From contig NZ_DASPLO010000210.1 of the NCBI RefSeq assembly GCF_035627495.1, positions 1 to 64,000 of the forward strand: DNA of 64,000 nucleotides, written 5' to 3'. Under the pieces are notes generated by a model. The model saw nothing but the letters and a program-made list of their open reading frames with translations. It was not told the DNA's origin and did no database searches. A program made the translations under genes and the position numbers. This stretch comes from Methylocaldum sp035627495 (GTDB taxonomy: Bacteria; Pseudomonadota; Gammaproteobacteria; Methylococcales; Methylococcaceae). Numbering within the stretch: position 1 is the first letter of the stretch; every line of letters starts with the position of its first letter. Positions 15,927 to 23,177 of this stretch are shown here, in pieces.

Positions 15927-16496
15927 ATGAACACACGTCAAATCTGCGATCAATGGTTTGAAATGAACCGTGCGGCAATGGATCCGTTTATGCGTTGGAA
16001 CGAAATTGCCCTTCAAGCTGCCGAAAGGATGGCCGGTAATCGGCAAATGTACGAGCAATGGTTCGAAATGAACCGTGCGGCGATCGATCCGCTGATGCGC
16101 TGGAACGAGATTGCGCTACAGGCGGCCGAGAGAGTCGCCAAATGCAATCTGGCCATGGCGCAGGACTATTTGGAGCTGGGTACGCGCCAGGCTGAATTGA
16201 GCTGCGAAGCCAGAGATCCCGAAAAATGGAAGGACGAAGAGAAAAAATTTGTATCTGAATTCGGTCGAAAAATTGTGGATCACGCCGGGGATTATCTGAC
16301 GGTCGCCAGGGAAACCCAGGACGCGATGAACGAATGGGCCAATCAGACGGCGAGAGAAACCGCCGAGAGGGCGGCACGGGCGGCCGACACCACCGCCAGA
16401 GCAGCGGCCGAAAGCACGGCACGGGCCGCCGGAGCGGCGAAAGCTGGAGCACAGCAGCCTCATCGGGAGCCCCAGAAGGAGCCACAGAAAGGGTGA
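15927..16496 (+). CDS. Phasin-family granule protein with a tandem duplication
   Basis: The protein has 189 aa with a strong ribosome-binding site (GGAAGGAGG). Residues about 7-36 and 42-71 are near-identical copies (period 35 aa) of QWFEMNRAAxDPxMRWNEIA followed by LQAAER. The central part (AMAQDYLELGTRQAELS) fits the phasin_2 helical family. The C-terminus is an Ala/Arg-rich helix (ETAERAARAADTTARAAAES) like PhaF or histone-like tails that may bind DNA. A Pro/Gln/Lys tail follows. Phasins coat PHA granules, and the location between phaE and phaA supports this. The region 15520-15926 upstream is non-coding and carries the operator above. Confidence 0.8.
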   Translation: MNTRQICDQWFEMNRAAMDPFMRWNEIALQAAERMAGNRQMYEQWFEMNRAAIDPLMRWNEIALQAAERVAKCNLAMAQDYLELGTRQAELSCEARDPEKWKDEEKKFVSEFGRKIVDHAGDYLTVARETQDAMNEWANQTARETAERAARAADTTARAAAESTARAAGAAKAGAQQPHREPQKEPQKG

Positions 16497-16616
16497 ATCA
16501 CGACGTGGCTTAAACGGATTTTTCATTGGTCGTAAGACGACAGGCCGGTTGCCGACATCTTGGGGCGCCGGCCTTGTCGTATTTATGTAGATTCAGTATC
16601 AACAAGAGGTCAATCG

Positions 16617-17795
16617 ATGCAAGAGGTCGTAATCGTAGGCGCCGTACGCACGGCGATAGGCAAATTCGGCGGCGCGCTGGCCAATATTCCGGCCGCTCAC
16701 TTGGGGGCCAAAGTCATTCTGGATCTGCTCGCGAAGACAGGCTTGGAATCTCGGCAGATCGACGAAGTCATCATCGGGCAGGTATTGACTGGCGGCACGG
16801 GGCAAAATCCGGCCCGCCAAGCGGCAATCAAAGCCAATCTTCCGGTCGAGGTGCCGGCCACCACGGTCAATAAGGTCTGCGGAAGCGGCCTCAAGGCGGT
16901 GCAACTGGCGGCTCAGGCGATCCGGTGCGGAGATGCGGAGATCGTTATCGCGGGCGGGCAGGAAAATATGAGCCTGGCCCCGCATGTATTGCCGAACTCC
17001 CGTAACGGCAATCGCATGGGCGACTGGCCGCTCGTCGACAGCATGATCGTCGACGGGCTATGGGATGCTTTCCACGACTGCCATATGGGCTGCACCGCGG
17101 AGAATATCGTCGATCAGTACGGAATCTCCCGCGAGGAACAGGACACGTTCGCGGCAGCCTCGCAGCAAAAAACGGAAGCCGCTCAGAAAGCCGGGAAGTT
17201 CCGGGACGAGATCGTGCCTATCGAAATTCCGCAGCCCAAGGGGCCGGCCATCGTGTTCGATACGGACGAGTATCCGAGAGCGGGTACCACGGCGGAATCC
17301 CTGGCGAAACTGAAACCCGCGTTTCGATCGAACGGCACAGTGACTCCCGGCAATTCCTCGGGTATCAACGACGGCGCGGCAGCGGTGCTGGTGATGTCCG
17401 CTCGTATGGCCGAGAAATACGGTTTGAAACCTTTGGCCCGTATCGCGGCTTTCGGCAGCGCGGGCGTCGAGCCGGCCATCATGGGAACCGGCCCCATCGC
17501 TGCGACCCATCGCTGTCTTAACCGGGCCGGATGGACTATCGGTGATTTGGATTTGATCGAGGCGAACGAGGCTTTTGCCGCCCAAGCTATCGCGGTCAAT
17601 CGCGAGTTGGGGTGGAGTACGGACAAGGTCAACGTAAACGGCGGCGCCATCGCGCTCGGGCACCCGATCGGTGCCTCCGGCGCTCGGGTTTTGGTTACGC
17701 TATTGCACGAAATGCGTCGGCGCAACGTACATAAAGGCGTCGCCACGCTTTGTATCGGCGGGGGCCAGGGTATCGCCATCGCCGTAGAGCGCTAG
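16617..17795 (+). CDS. phaA: Acetyl-CoA acetyltransferase (beta-ketothiolase)
   Basis: The protein has 392 aa, full thiolase length. The acyl-accepting Cys is C88 in NKVCGSGLKAV. The conserved GGAIALGHPIGASGAR carries the catalytic His near 349, and LCIGGGQG carries the second Cys near 379. It condenses two acetyl-CoA to acetoacetyl-CoA, the first PHA step. I chose the ATG at 16617 (MQEVVIVGAVRTAIG), preceded by AAGAGG. It lies between phasin and phaB in a plus-strand set. Confidence 0.95.
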   Translation: MQEVVIVGAVRTAIGKFGGALANIPAAHLGAKVILDLLAKTGLESRQIDEVIIGQVLTGGTGQNPARQAAIKANLPVEVPATTVNKVCGSGLKAVQLAAQAIRCGDAEIVIAGGQENMSLAPHVLPNSRNGNRMGDWPLVDSMIVDGLWDAFHDCHMGCTAENIVDQYGISREEQDTFAAASQQKTEAAQKAGKFRDEIVPIEIPQPKGPAIVFDTDEYPRAGTTAESLAKLKPAFRSNGTVTPGNSSGINDGAAAVLVMSARMAEKYGLKPLARIAAFGSAGVEPAIMGTGPIAATHRCLNRAGWTIGDLDLIEANEAFAAQAIAVNRELGWSTDKVNVNGGAIALGHPIGASGARVLVTLLHEMRRRNVHKGVATLCIGGGQGIAIAVER

Positions 17796-17816
17796 GCGGA
17801 TGCTGGAGCGCCATTT

Positions 17817-17873
17817 GCCGGGAACGGCTATCGCCCCTTCGACGGGGCTCAGGACAGGCTTATCCCGGCCTAC
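17817..17873. repeat. GTAGGCC...CCGGC interspersed repeat, copy 3 (inverted)
   Basis: This is an inverted copy of the long form, ending TTATCCCGGCCTAC. It faces the short copy at 17921-17951, so the pair can form a large hairpin between phaA and phaB. Confidence 0.7.
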
Positions 17874-17920
17874 TACAGTCAACGGTCTTAAATCAGACGA
17901 ACTGGCTATATAAGTAGCGT

Positions 17921-17951
17921 GTAGGCCGGAATAAGCGTCAGCGTTTCCGGC
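17921..17951. repeat. GTAGGCC...TTTCCGGC interspersed repeat, copy 4 (short form)
   Basis: GTAGGCCGGAATAAGCGTCA followed by GCGTTTCCGGC is identical to the copy at 23076-23106. Confidence 0.75.
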
Positions 17952-17991
17952 ACTCGCTGTATACCACCACACAGACACGGAGGGTTTTCTG

Positions 17992-18738
17992 ATGAACGGG
18001 CGAGTGGCCGTCGTAACCGGAGGAACCGGAACTATCGGCACTGAAATCTGTAGAGGTCTGGCGGCGATGCCTTACCGCGTCGTTGCCCTTTGCCGTCCAC
18101 GGGCGCTAGACTGTATTACGGACGCATGGGAGGCGGCACGTAGGAGCGAAGGCTATGAGATGCAGGCCATGGAATGCGATGTCACGGATTTCGGGCACGT
18201 TGCTGCCGTATTTGGCGATATCGCGAACAAGGTCGGCCAAGTGGATGTTCTTGTCAACGCCGCCGGCATCACGAGCGATGCGACCTTGCGCAAAATGGCG
18301 CCCGAGCAGTGGCAAGCGGTGCTCCGCACCAATCTCGACGGCGTATTCAATACCACGCGTTGTATCATCGAGGGAATGCTGGACCGTGGCTTCGGCCGCA
18401 TTATCAACGTTTCCTCGGTGAACGGCCAAAAGGGCCAATTCGGCCAAGCCAATTACGCGGCCAGCAAGGCCGGGGTCCACGGTTTCACGATGTCCGTCGC
18501 GCGTGAAGTCGCCAGAAAAGGGATTACCGTAAATACGGTATCGCCGGGTTATATCGAATCGCCGATGATCATGAACGTTCCGGAAGATCACCGCGCCAAA
18601 ATCCTGGCTGAGATTCCGGTCGGACGTTTCGGCCGGCCATCGGAAGTTGCGCGACTGATAGCCTTTTTAGCGGCCGATGAGGCTGGATTTATCACTGGAG
18701 CGGATATTTCGATCAATGGTGGTCAACATATGGGATAA
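17992..18738 (+). CDS. phaB: Acetoacetyl-CoA reductase
   Basis: The protein has 248 aa and is a short-chain dehydrogenase. The cofactor loop is GGTGTIGTEICR, with a downstream VNAAGITSD. The catalytic set is Ser in NVSSVNG, then Tyr and Lys in ANYAASKAG. These, together with the length and TVSPGYIESPM, match PhaB, which reduces acetoacetyl-CoA to (R)-3-hydroxybutyryl-CoA with NADPH. An AGACACGGAGGG ribosome-binding region precedes the ATG. It is followed 20 bp later by phaR. Confidence 0.92.
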   Translation: MNGRVAVVTGGTGTIGTEICRGLAAMPYRVVALCRPRALDCITDAWEAARRSEGYEMQAMECDVTDFGHVAAVFGDIANKVGQVDVLVNAAGITSDATLRKMAPEQWQAVLRTNLDGVFNTTRCIIEGMLDRGFGRIINVSSVNGQKGQFGQANYAASKAGVHGFTMSVAREVARKGITVNTVSPGYIESPMIMNVPEDHRAKILAEIPVGRFGRPSEVARLIAFLAADEAGFITGADISINGGQHMG

Positions 18739-18758
18739 GCCGCACTCAAACCTGATCT

Positions 18759-19307
18759 ATGAGCAACGAAAATAACGAACGCATTATCAAGAAATATCCC
18801 AATCGGCGTCTTTATGATACGGCTATCAGTAAATACGTCACGTTTGAGGACATCCGGGGGCTTGTGAAAGACGCTATTAAGGTCCGGGTGGTGGATGCCA
18901 AGACCGACGAGGACATCACCCGGGCCATCCTTTTGCAATTGATCCTGGAAGAGGAAGAAAAAGGCCAGCCGATCTTCACCACCGAAATTCTGGAACAAAT
19001 CATCCGAACCTACGGTAATGCCATGCAGGGCTTTATGACGGCCTATCTCAAGGAAAGCATGGACGTTTTTCTGAAGCAGCAAAAGCTTGTGCAGGCGCAG
19101 ATGGCAAGCCTGATCAAAAATGCCCCCTTGTCGGTGTTCACGGAACTGACCCGGCAAAACCTGAAGCTTTGGCAGACGATGCAGGAGGGCTTTTTTTCGG
19201 CATACGGACGCGACGGAACTAGCGCGTCGAGCGATGAAGAAGGCAAAGAAACAAAGCACCCTCACCCTCTCCCAGAAGGAGAAGGGATTAAAGGCGATTC
19301 TGCGTGA
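18759..19307 (+). CDS. phaR: PHA synthesis regulator PhaR
   Basis: The protein has 182 aa. The N-terminus IIKKYPNRRLYDTAISKYVT followed by FEDIRGLV is the PHB/PHA accumulation regulator DNA-binding domain. The second domain covers LLQLILEEEEKGQPIFTTEI to a coiled segment. PhaR represses phasin and its own gene until polymer titrates it. The last 20 or so residues (about KHPHPLPEGEG) are encoded by a CCCTCACCCTCTCCC-type intergenic repeat, suggesting that the original stop was lost and the tail extended. Confidence 0.9.
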   Translation: MSNENNERIIKKYPNRRLYDTAISKYVTFEDIRGLVKDAIKVRVVDAKTDEDITRAILLQLILEEEEKGQPIFTTEILEQIIRTYGNAMQGFMTAYLKESMDVFLKQQKLVQAQMASLIKNAPLSVFTELTRQNLKLWQTMQEGFFSAYGRDGTSASSDEEGKETKHPHPLPEGEGIKGDSA

Positions 19308-19311
19308 GTAT

Positions 19312-19353
19312 GTGGGCCGGAATAAGCCTGTCCTGAACCCAGTCGAAGCGCGG
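19312..19353. repeat. GTGGGCCGGAATAAG repeat, copy 5 (partial)
   Basis: This is a partial member of the interspersed family: GTGGGCCGGAATAAGCCTGT followed by CCTGAACCCAGTCGAAG. The TTTCCGGC end is missing. It lies immediately after phaR. Confidence 0.6.
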
Positions 19354-19440
19354 CAGCGATTCATGCGGCACCTCCCTGTGCCGCAATGCCGTTAAGTTAA
19401 GGATATGGCCGAAAACAACGTTCCGATTCGTGTGTCCGGT

Positions 19441-19604
19441 GTAGGGTGGGTTAGGCGCGCATCGCACGGAACCAGCAAATTTCTTGTGGTGTTTCCGCGC
19501 GCCGTAACCCACCGGGCAAAGCCGCGGAACCGGTGGGTTACGGCGCGCATAGAGTCCCGCGGCTGCGGAATGGTTCGTGGCAGTGCGCGCCTAACCCACC
19601 CTAC
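19441..19604. mobile_element. Nested palindromic element, MITE-like
   Basis: The outer arms GTAGGGTGGGTTAGGCGCGC (19441-19460) and GCGCGCCTAACCCACCCTAC (19585-19604) are perfect 20-bp inverted repeats. Inside, GCGCGCCGTAACCCACCGG (19497-19515) pairs with CCGGTGGGTTACGGCGCGC (19530-19548). The inner arms are variants of the outer arm, so the element looks like two related palindromes nested. Short frames crossing it on either strand are not credible genes. The rest of 19308-19778 contains only further short palindromes. Confidence 0.75.
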
Positions 19605-19657
19605 CATCGTTTTCAAGTAGAACGGGATGTTATTGGCGGCCAAGTCCTAAGGCCTGT

Positions 19658-19684
19658 CATTCCGGCATTCCCCGCCGGCATGAC
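19658..19684. repeat. Short hairpin repeat, GTCATTCCGGC type
   Basis: GTCATTCCGGC and GCCGGCATGAC pair over 11 bp with one mismatch around ATTCC. It lies downstream of the aldehyde dehydrogenase stop and could help terminate it, but no T-run is present. Confidence 0.5.
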
Positions 19685-19778
19685 GGCTTAACCGAACGGC
19701 ATTGCCCTGTGCCGTACCCTTCGGGCGCTGCGCGTGCCACTCGGCTTCCGGCCGATGGATCCGGCATTTCCACCGGAA

Positions 19779-21143
19779 TCAGGCAATCCAGACACTCTTG
19801 ATATTCGTGAACTCCCGCAGCCCGTAAATGCCCAGTTCTCGACCGTATCCCGAATTCTTCACGCCGCCGAAAGGCATCCGCGGATCGCTTTTTACCATGC
19901 CGTTGACGAAAGCGGCGCCGCATTGCAATCGCCGGGCAAAGTCTTCGCCTTTAGGCAGATCGCGCGTCCAAACCGAAGCGCCGAGGCCGTAGCGATGCTG
20001 GTTGGCCTTCTGCAGCGCCTCCTGTTCGCCTCGTGCGTGGACGATGACGGCAATCGGTCCGAATAATTCCTCCTCGTAAGCCGGCATGCCGGATTGTACT
20101 CGGTCCAGGATCGACGGCTGGTAAAAAAAGCCGGCTCTTTCCATCGAGTGGCAACCTGTGAGAGGGACCGCCCCCTGCCGAACGGATTCAGTAACCATGC
20201 GATGGATTTTGTCCCGGAGATCGCTCTTCGCCATCGGGCCGATCTCGGTCTCTTCCCGGGAAGGATCGCCGATTGCGAGCGTCTCGACTTTCCGCTTGAA
20301 CAGCGTCAGGAATTCGTCCGCAATGGAGTCGATCAGTATGAACCGCTTGGCGGCGATGCAGCTTTGGCCGCAGTTTCGAAATCGCGCGGTTACCGCTACG
20401 GTCGCGGCCTGCTCTAGATCGGCATCGGCCAGGACAACGAAGGGGTCGGAACCCCCAAGTTCCAGAACCGTTTTCTTGAGGCTTTTTCCGGCCAGCGCCG
20501 CGATCCGCCGCCCCGCCTGTTCACCCCCCGTCAAGCTGACCGCGTGAACACGCGCATCTTCGATGAGTCTTTCGCTTTGGGCATGGGATATTCGGAGCCA
20601 TTGAAACACCCCGGACGGAACTCCCGATTGCAGGAAAACCTCCTCGATCGTTTCAGCACACTGGGGTACGTTCGAGGCATGCTTGAACAAGGCGCAGTTA
20701 CCCGCCATCAGCACCGGTACGGCGAATCGGAACACCTGCCAAAAAGGAAAATTCCAAGGCATGACTCCCATAACGGTTCCGATGGGCTGAAAGGTCACAT
20801 AACTGCGGCTCGCATCGGTTTCGACCGGTTCGTCCCGCAAAAAGCGCTCGGCGTTTTGAGCGAAAAACTCGCAGGCCAAAGTGCATTTTTCGATTTCCGC
20901 GCGCGCTTCTCGAATCGGCTTTCCCATTTCCTGGGTGATTTTTGAGGCATAAAAGTCCAAACGGCTGCGCAGCGCGCCGGCAACGTTCTCCAGAAGTTCG
21001 CGGCGCTCGTCGATCCGGGTCGATTGCCAGGCAGTCGAAGCGTCCGCGGTCAGCTGCTGTGCCTGTTCGAGTTCGATATCGGTCCATGAGGCATAACGCT
21101 TCTGGGTCTCGCCGGTAGTTGGGTTGATGCTTATGAGGTCCAT
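19779..21143 (-). CDS. NAD(P)-dependent aldehyde dehydrogenase, succinate-semialdehyde type
   Basis: The protein has 454 aa. It has the substrate/cofactor motif MPWNFPFWQVFR with N131, the general base E228 in VLELGGSDPF, and the catalytic C262 in RNCGQSCIAAKR. These are the three hallmark residues of the ALDH superfamily. The length and the GGSDPF/GQSCIAAKRF wording resemble Sad/YneI-type succinate-semialdehyde dehydrogenases. The substrate is not certain. It is monocistronic, with its start facing the TPR gene. Confidence 0.85.
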   Translation of the reverse strand: MDLISINPTTGETQKRYASWTDIELEQAQQLTADASTAWQSTRIDERRELLENVAGALRSRLDFYASKITQEMGKPIREARAEIEKCTLACEFFAQNAERFLRDEPVETDASRSYVTFQPIGTVMGVMPWNFPFWQVFRFAVPVLMAGNCALFKHASNVPQCAETIEEVFLQSGVPSGVFQWLRISHAQSERLIEDARVHAVSLTGGEQAGRRIAALAGKSLKKTVLELGGSDPFVVLADADLEQAATVAVTARFRNCGQSCIAAKRFILIDSIADEFLTLFKRKVETLAIGDPSREETEIGPMAKSDLRDKIHRMVTESVRQGAVPLTGCHSMERAGFFYQPSILDRVQSGMPAYEEELFGPIAVIVHARGEQEALQKANQHRYGLGASVWTRDLPKGEDFARRLQCGAAFVNGMVKSDPRMPFGGVKNSGYGRELGIYGLREFTNIKSVWIA

Positions 21144-21294
21144 TCGTCTCCTCGTAAATAGCGGTCCGAAAAATTGTATGGAGATTCCAAGCTTTTATTG
21201 GATGTTGGACCCGCCGGAAACGCGAGTGTTATCGTTTTGCAAACTTTGCAGTAAGGTTTTCGTTGAAATTTGGGATATTGAGGAAGGAGCGGCT

Positions 21295-23052
21295 ATGAGA
21301 TTTGGTCATTCGCATTTTGTAACAACCGTTTTGGCATGTGCGTTAACCATCGGTTCCGTTTGGTCGTCGCGGCCGAGCGCCGACCACGCGTCGAGTTCGC
21401 CCCCGGCTTCCGAAGCAACCGAGCAGCCGGTCGGCCCAGAGCGGGCCGAGGCCCATCCGTTCGATCACGCGGCGCAGGCGGTTTCAGATGACAACCCGCC
21501 GCTTTTGGACGGGCTCGGCACCTTGAGCTACCGCATCACGACATCGAGCCCCCTGGCCCAAAAGTATTTCGATCAAGGATTGCGGCTTACGTATGCTTTC
21601 AATCATGCCGAGGCCCGTCGGGCATTTAGAAAGGCGCAGCGATTGGATCCCGAGTGTGCTCTCTGCTATTGGGGCGAAGCGCTGGTTTTGGGGCCGAACA
21701 TCAATGCGCCGATGGATCCGGGTGCAAATGCTCCCGCCCTGGAAGCCGTTCGAAAGGCGCAGTCCGTTGCTGCCAAGGCGACCCGTCGCGAGCAGGCTTT
21801 GATCGATGCCTTGGCCGCTCGTTATTCGGCGGAGACCGGAGCCGATCGCGCCGGTCTCGACCGGGCGTATGCGGAAGCCATGGGCAAAGTCGCGGCGAAG
21901 TACCCGAAGGACGATGATATTGCCGTGCTGTATGCGGAGTCGCTCATGGATCTTTCCCCTTGGGATTACTGGGAATCCGGCGGCGCGAAACCCAAAGGCC
22001 GTACGGCGGAAATCGTTGCCGTCCTGGAGCGTGTGCTGCGCCGAAATCCGAATCATCCGGGCGCGATCCACTACTACATCCACATGGTTGAGGCCTCGGG
22101 TTCTCCGAAACGGGCGGAACCATACGCCGAGAGACTGGCAAAGCTCATGCCGGGGGCGGGACACATCGTCCATATGCCGGCGCATATTTATCACCGGGTC
22201 GGACGCTACAAGGACTCGATCGAGGCCAATCGCAAGGCGGTGGAGGTGGATGAGCGCTACTTCGCCAAGGTGGGCCGTAAACCCGGCATTTATTCCGATG
22301 CGTATTACTTGCACAACGTCCATTTCCTGATGAGTTCCGCGCAAATGGCGGGTGATGGCCGAACAGCCATCGAAGCCGCGGAAAAGCTGTCTCCGCTGGT
22401 TTCGGATACGGCGGCGAAAACCATGCCTTTGGTGCAGCCGATCAAGGCCGCGCCATATTTCGCTTACGCCCAGTTCAGCGACCCGAATACGATCCTGAGT
22501 CTTCAAGCCCCCGGAGATGAATTGCCCTATGTGAAGGCGGCATGGCATTACGCCAGAGGCATAGCCAACACCGCTAAGGGCGACACCGACGCCGCGCTAC
22601 GGGAAGCCGATGCGATTTCCCGGATTGGACGGGAAAGTAACTTTGCTGATCTCAAGGCAGCCGGTATTCCGGCGGGCGAAGTCTTGAAGGTTGCCGATCA
22701 TGTCATCAGGGGGCGCGTTGCCCAAAAGCTAGGCGATCTGCGGACCGCGGCGGCCGAGTTTGAAGCCGCCATCGCCGTGGAGGACAAGCTTCCGTATATG
22801 GAACCTCCATTCTGGTATTACCCAGTGCGCCAGTCGCTCGGCGGCGTGCAGTTGATGGCCGGCGATTTGGATCTTGCGGAGCAGTCTTTCCGTAGCACCC
22901 TGGAACGTACCCCTCAGAATGGCTGGGCGCTTTACGGCCTTCAAGAGATTTACAAGAGACGGGGAGACACCAAGCAACTCGGGGCCGTTCAAAACCGTCT
23001 CGATAGAACTTGGCTGGGTGATAAGAATGGACCTGGCATTGACCAACTGTAA
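21295..23052 (+). CDS. Exported TPR-repeat protein
   Basis: The protein has 585 aa. I chose the ATG at 21295, after a strong AGGAAGGAG, over upstream options. The signal-like N-terminus is FVTTVLACALTIGSVWS. TPR-like helical repeats follow, with the characteristic AFNHAEARRAFRKAQRLDPE, then CALCYWGEAL (CxxC), HYYIHMVEAS and HMPAHIYHRVGRYKDSIEAN. This family of large TPR proteins with a CxxCYWG segment is common in soil and aquatic bacteria and has no defined role. It could bind metal or haem through the cysteines, but that is speculation. It is convergent with the next gene. Confidence 0.75.
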   Translation: MRFGHSHFVTTVLACALTIGSVWSSRPSADHASSSPPASEATEQPVGPERAEAHPFDHAAQAVSDDNPPLLDGLGTLSYRITTSSPLAQKYFDQGLRLTYAFNHAEARRAFRKAQRLDPECALCYWGEALVLGPNINAPMDPGANAPALEAVRKAQSVAAKATRREQALIDALAARYSAETGADRAGLDRAYAEAMGKVAAKYPKDDDIAVLYAESLMDLSPWDYWESGGAKPKGRTAEIVAVLERVLRRNPNHPGAIHYYIHMVEASGSPKRAEPYAERLAKLMPGAGHIVHMPAHIYHRVGRYKDSIEANRKAVEVDERYFAKVGRKPGIYSDAYYLHNVHFLMSSAQMAGDGRTAIEAAEKLSPLVSDTAAKTMPLVQPIKAAPYFAYAQFSDPNTILSLQAPGDELPYVKAAWHYARGIANTAKGDTDAALREADAISRIGRESNFADLKAAGIPAGEVLKVADHVIRGRVAQKLGDLRTAAAEFEAAIAVEDKLPYMEPPFWYYPVRQSLGGVQLMAGDLDLAEQSFRSTLERTPQNGWALYGLQEIYKRRGDTKQLGAVQNRLDRTWLGDKNGPGIDQL

Positions 23053-23075
23053 TCATCGTTGCTCCTTATGCAGTT

Positions 23076-23106
23076 GTAGGCCGGAATAAGCGTCAGCGTT
23101 TCCGGC
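23076..23106. repeat. GTAGGCC...TTTCCGGC interspersed repeat, copy 6 (short form)
   Basis: This is a near-perfect twin of 17921-17951 (GTAGGCCGGAATAAGCGTCA, then GCGTTTCCGGC). Confidence 0.75.
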
Positions 23107-23121
23107 AAATAGCACTTTCCT

Positions 23122-23144
23122 CCTTCCCCCTTGCAGGGGGAAGG
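23122..23144. terminator. Strong hairpin between convergent genes
   Basis: CCTTCCCCC, a TTGCA loop and GGGGGAAGG form a perfect 9-bp stem. It lies between the TPR gene and the convergent 1354-aa gene. A decayed version of the same sequence appears at 37141-37160, so it is also a dispersed repeat. Confidence 0.55.
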
Positions 23145-23177
23145 TTGGGATGGGGTAGAGAATAGGCAGTGGCTGCA

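Noticed and set aside
19405..19620. Short frames on both strands across the nested palindrome
   Set aside because: The translations simply mirror the palindrome, and the frames lack coding character.
21484..22548. 354-residue minus-strand frame within the TPR protein gene
   Set aside because: The plus-strand gene has a strong ribosome-binding site, a signal peptide and TPR motifs; the antisense frame is a GC-driven shadow with no motif.
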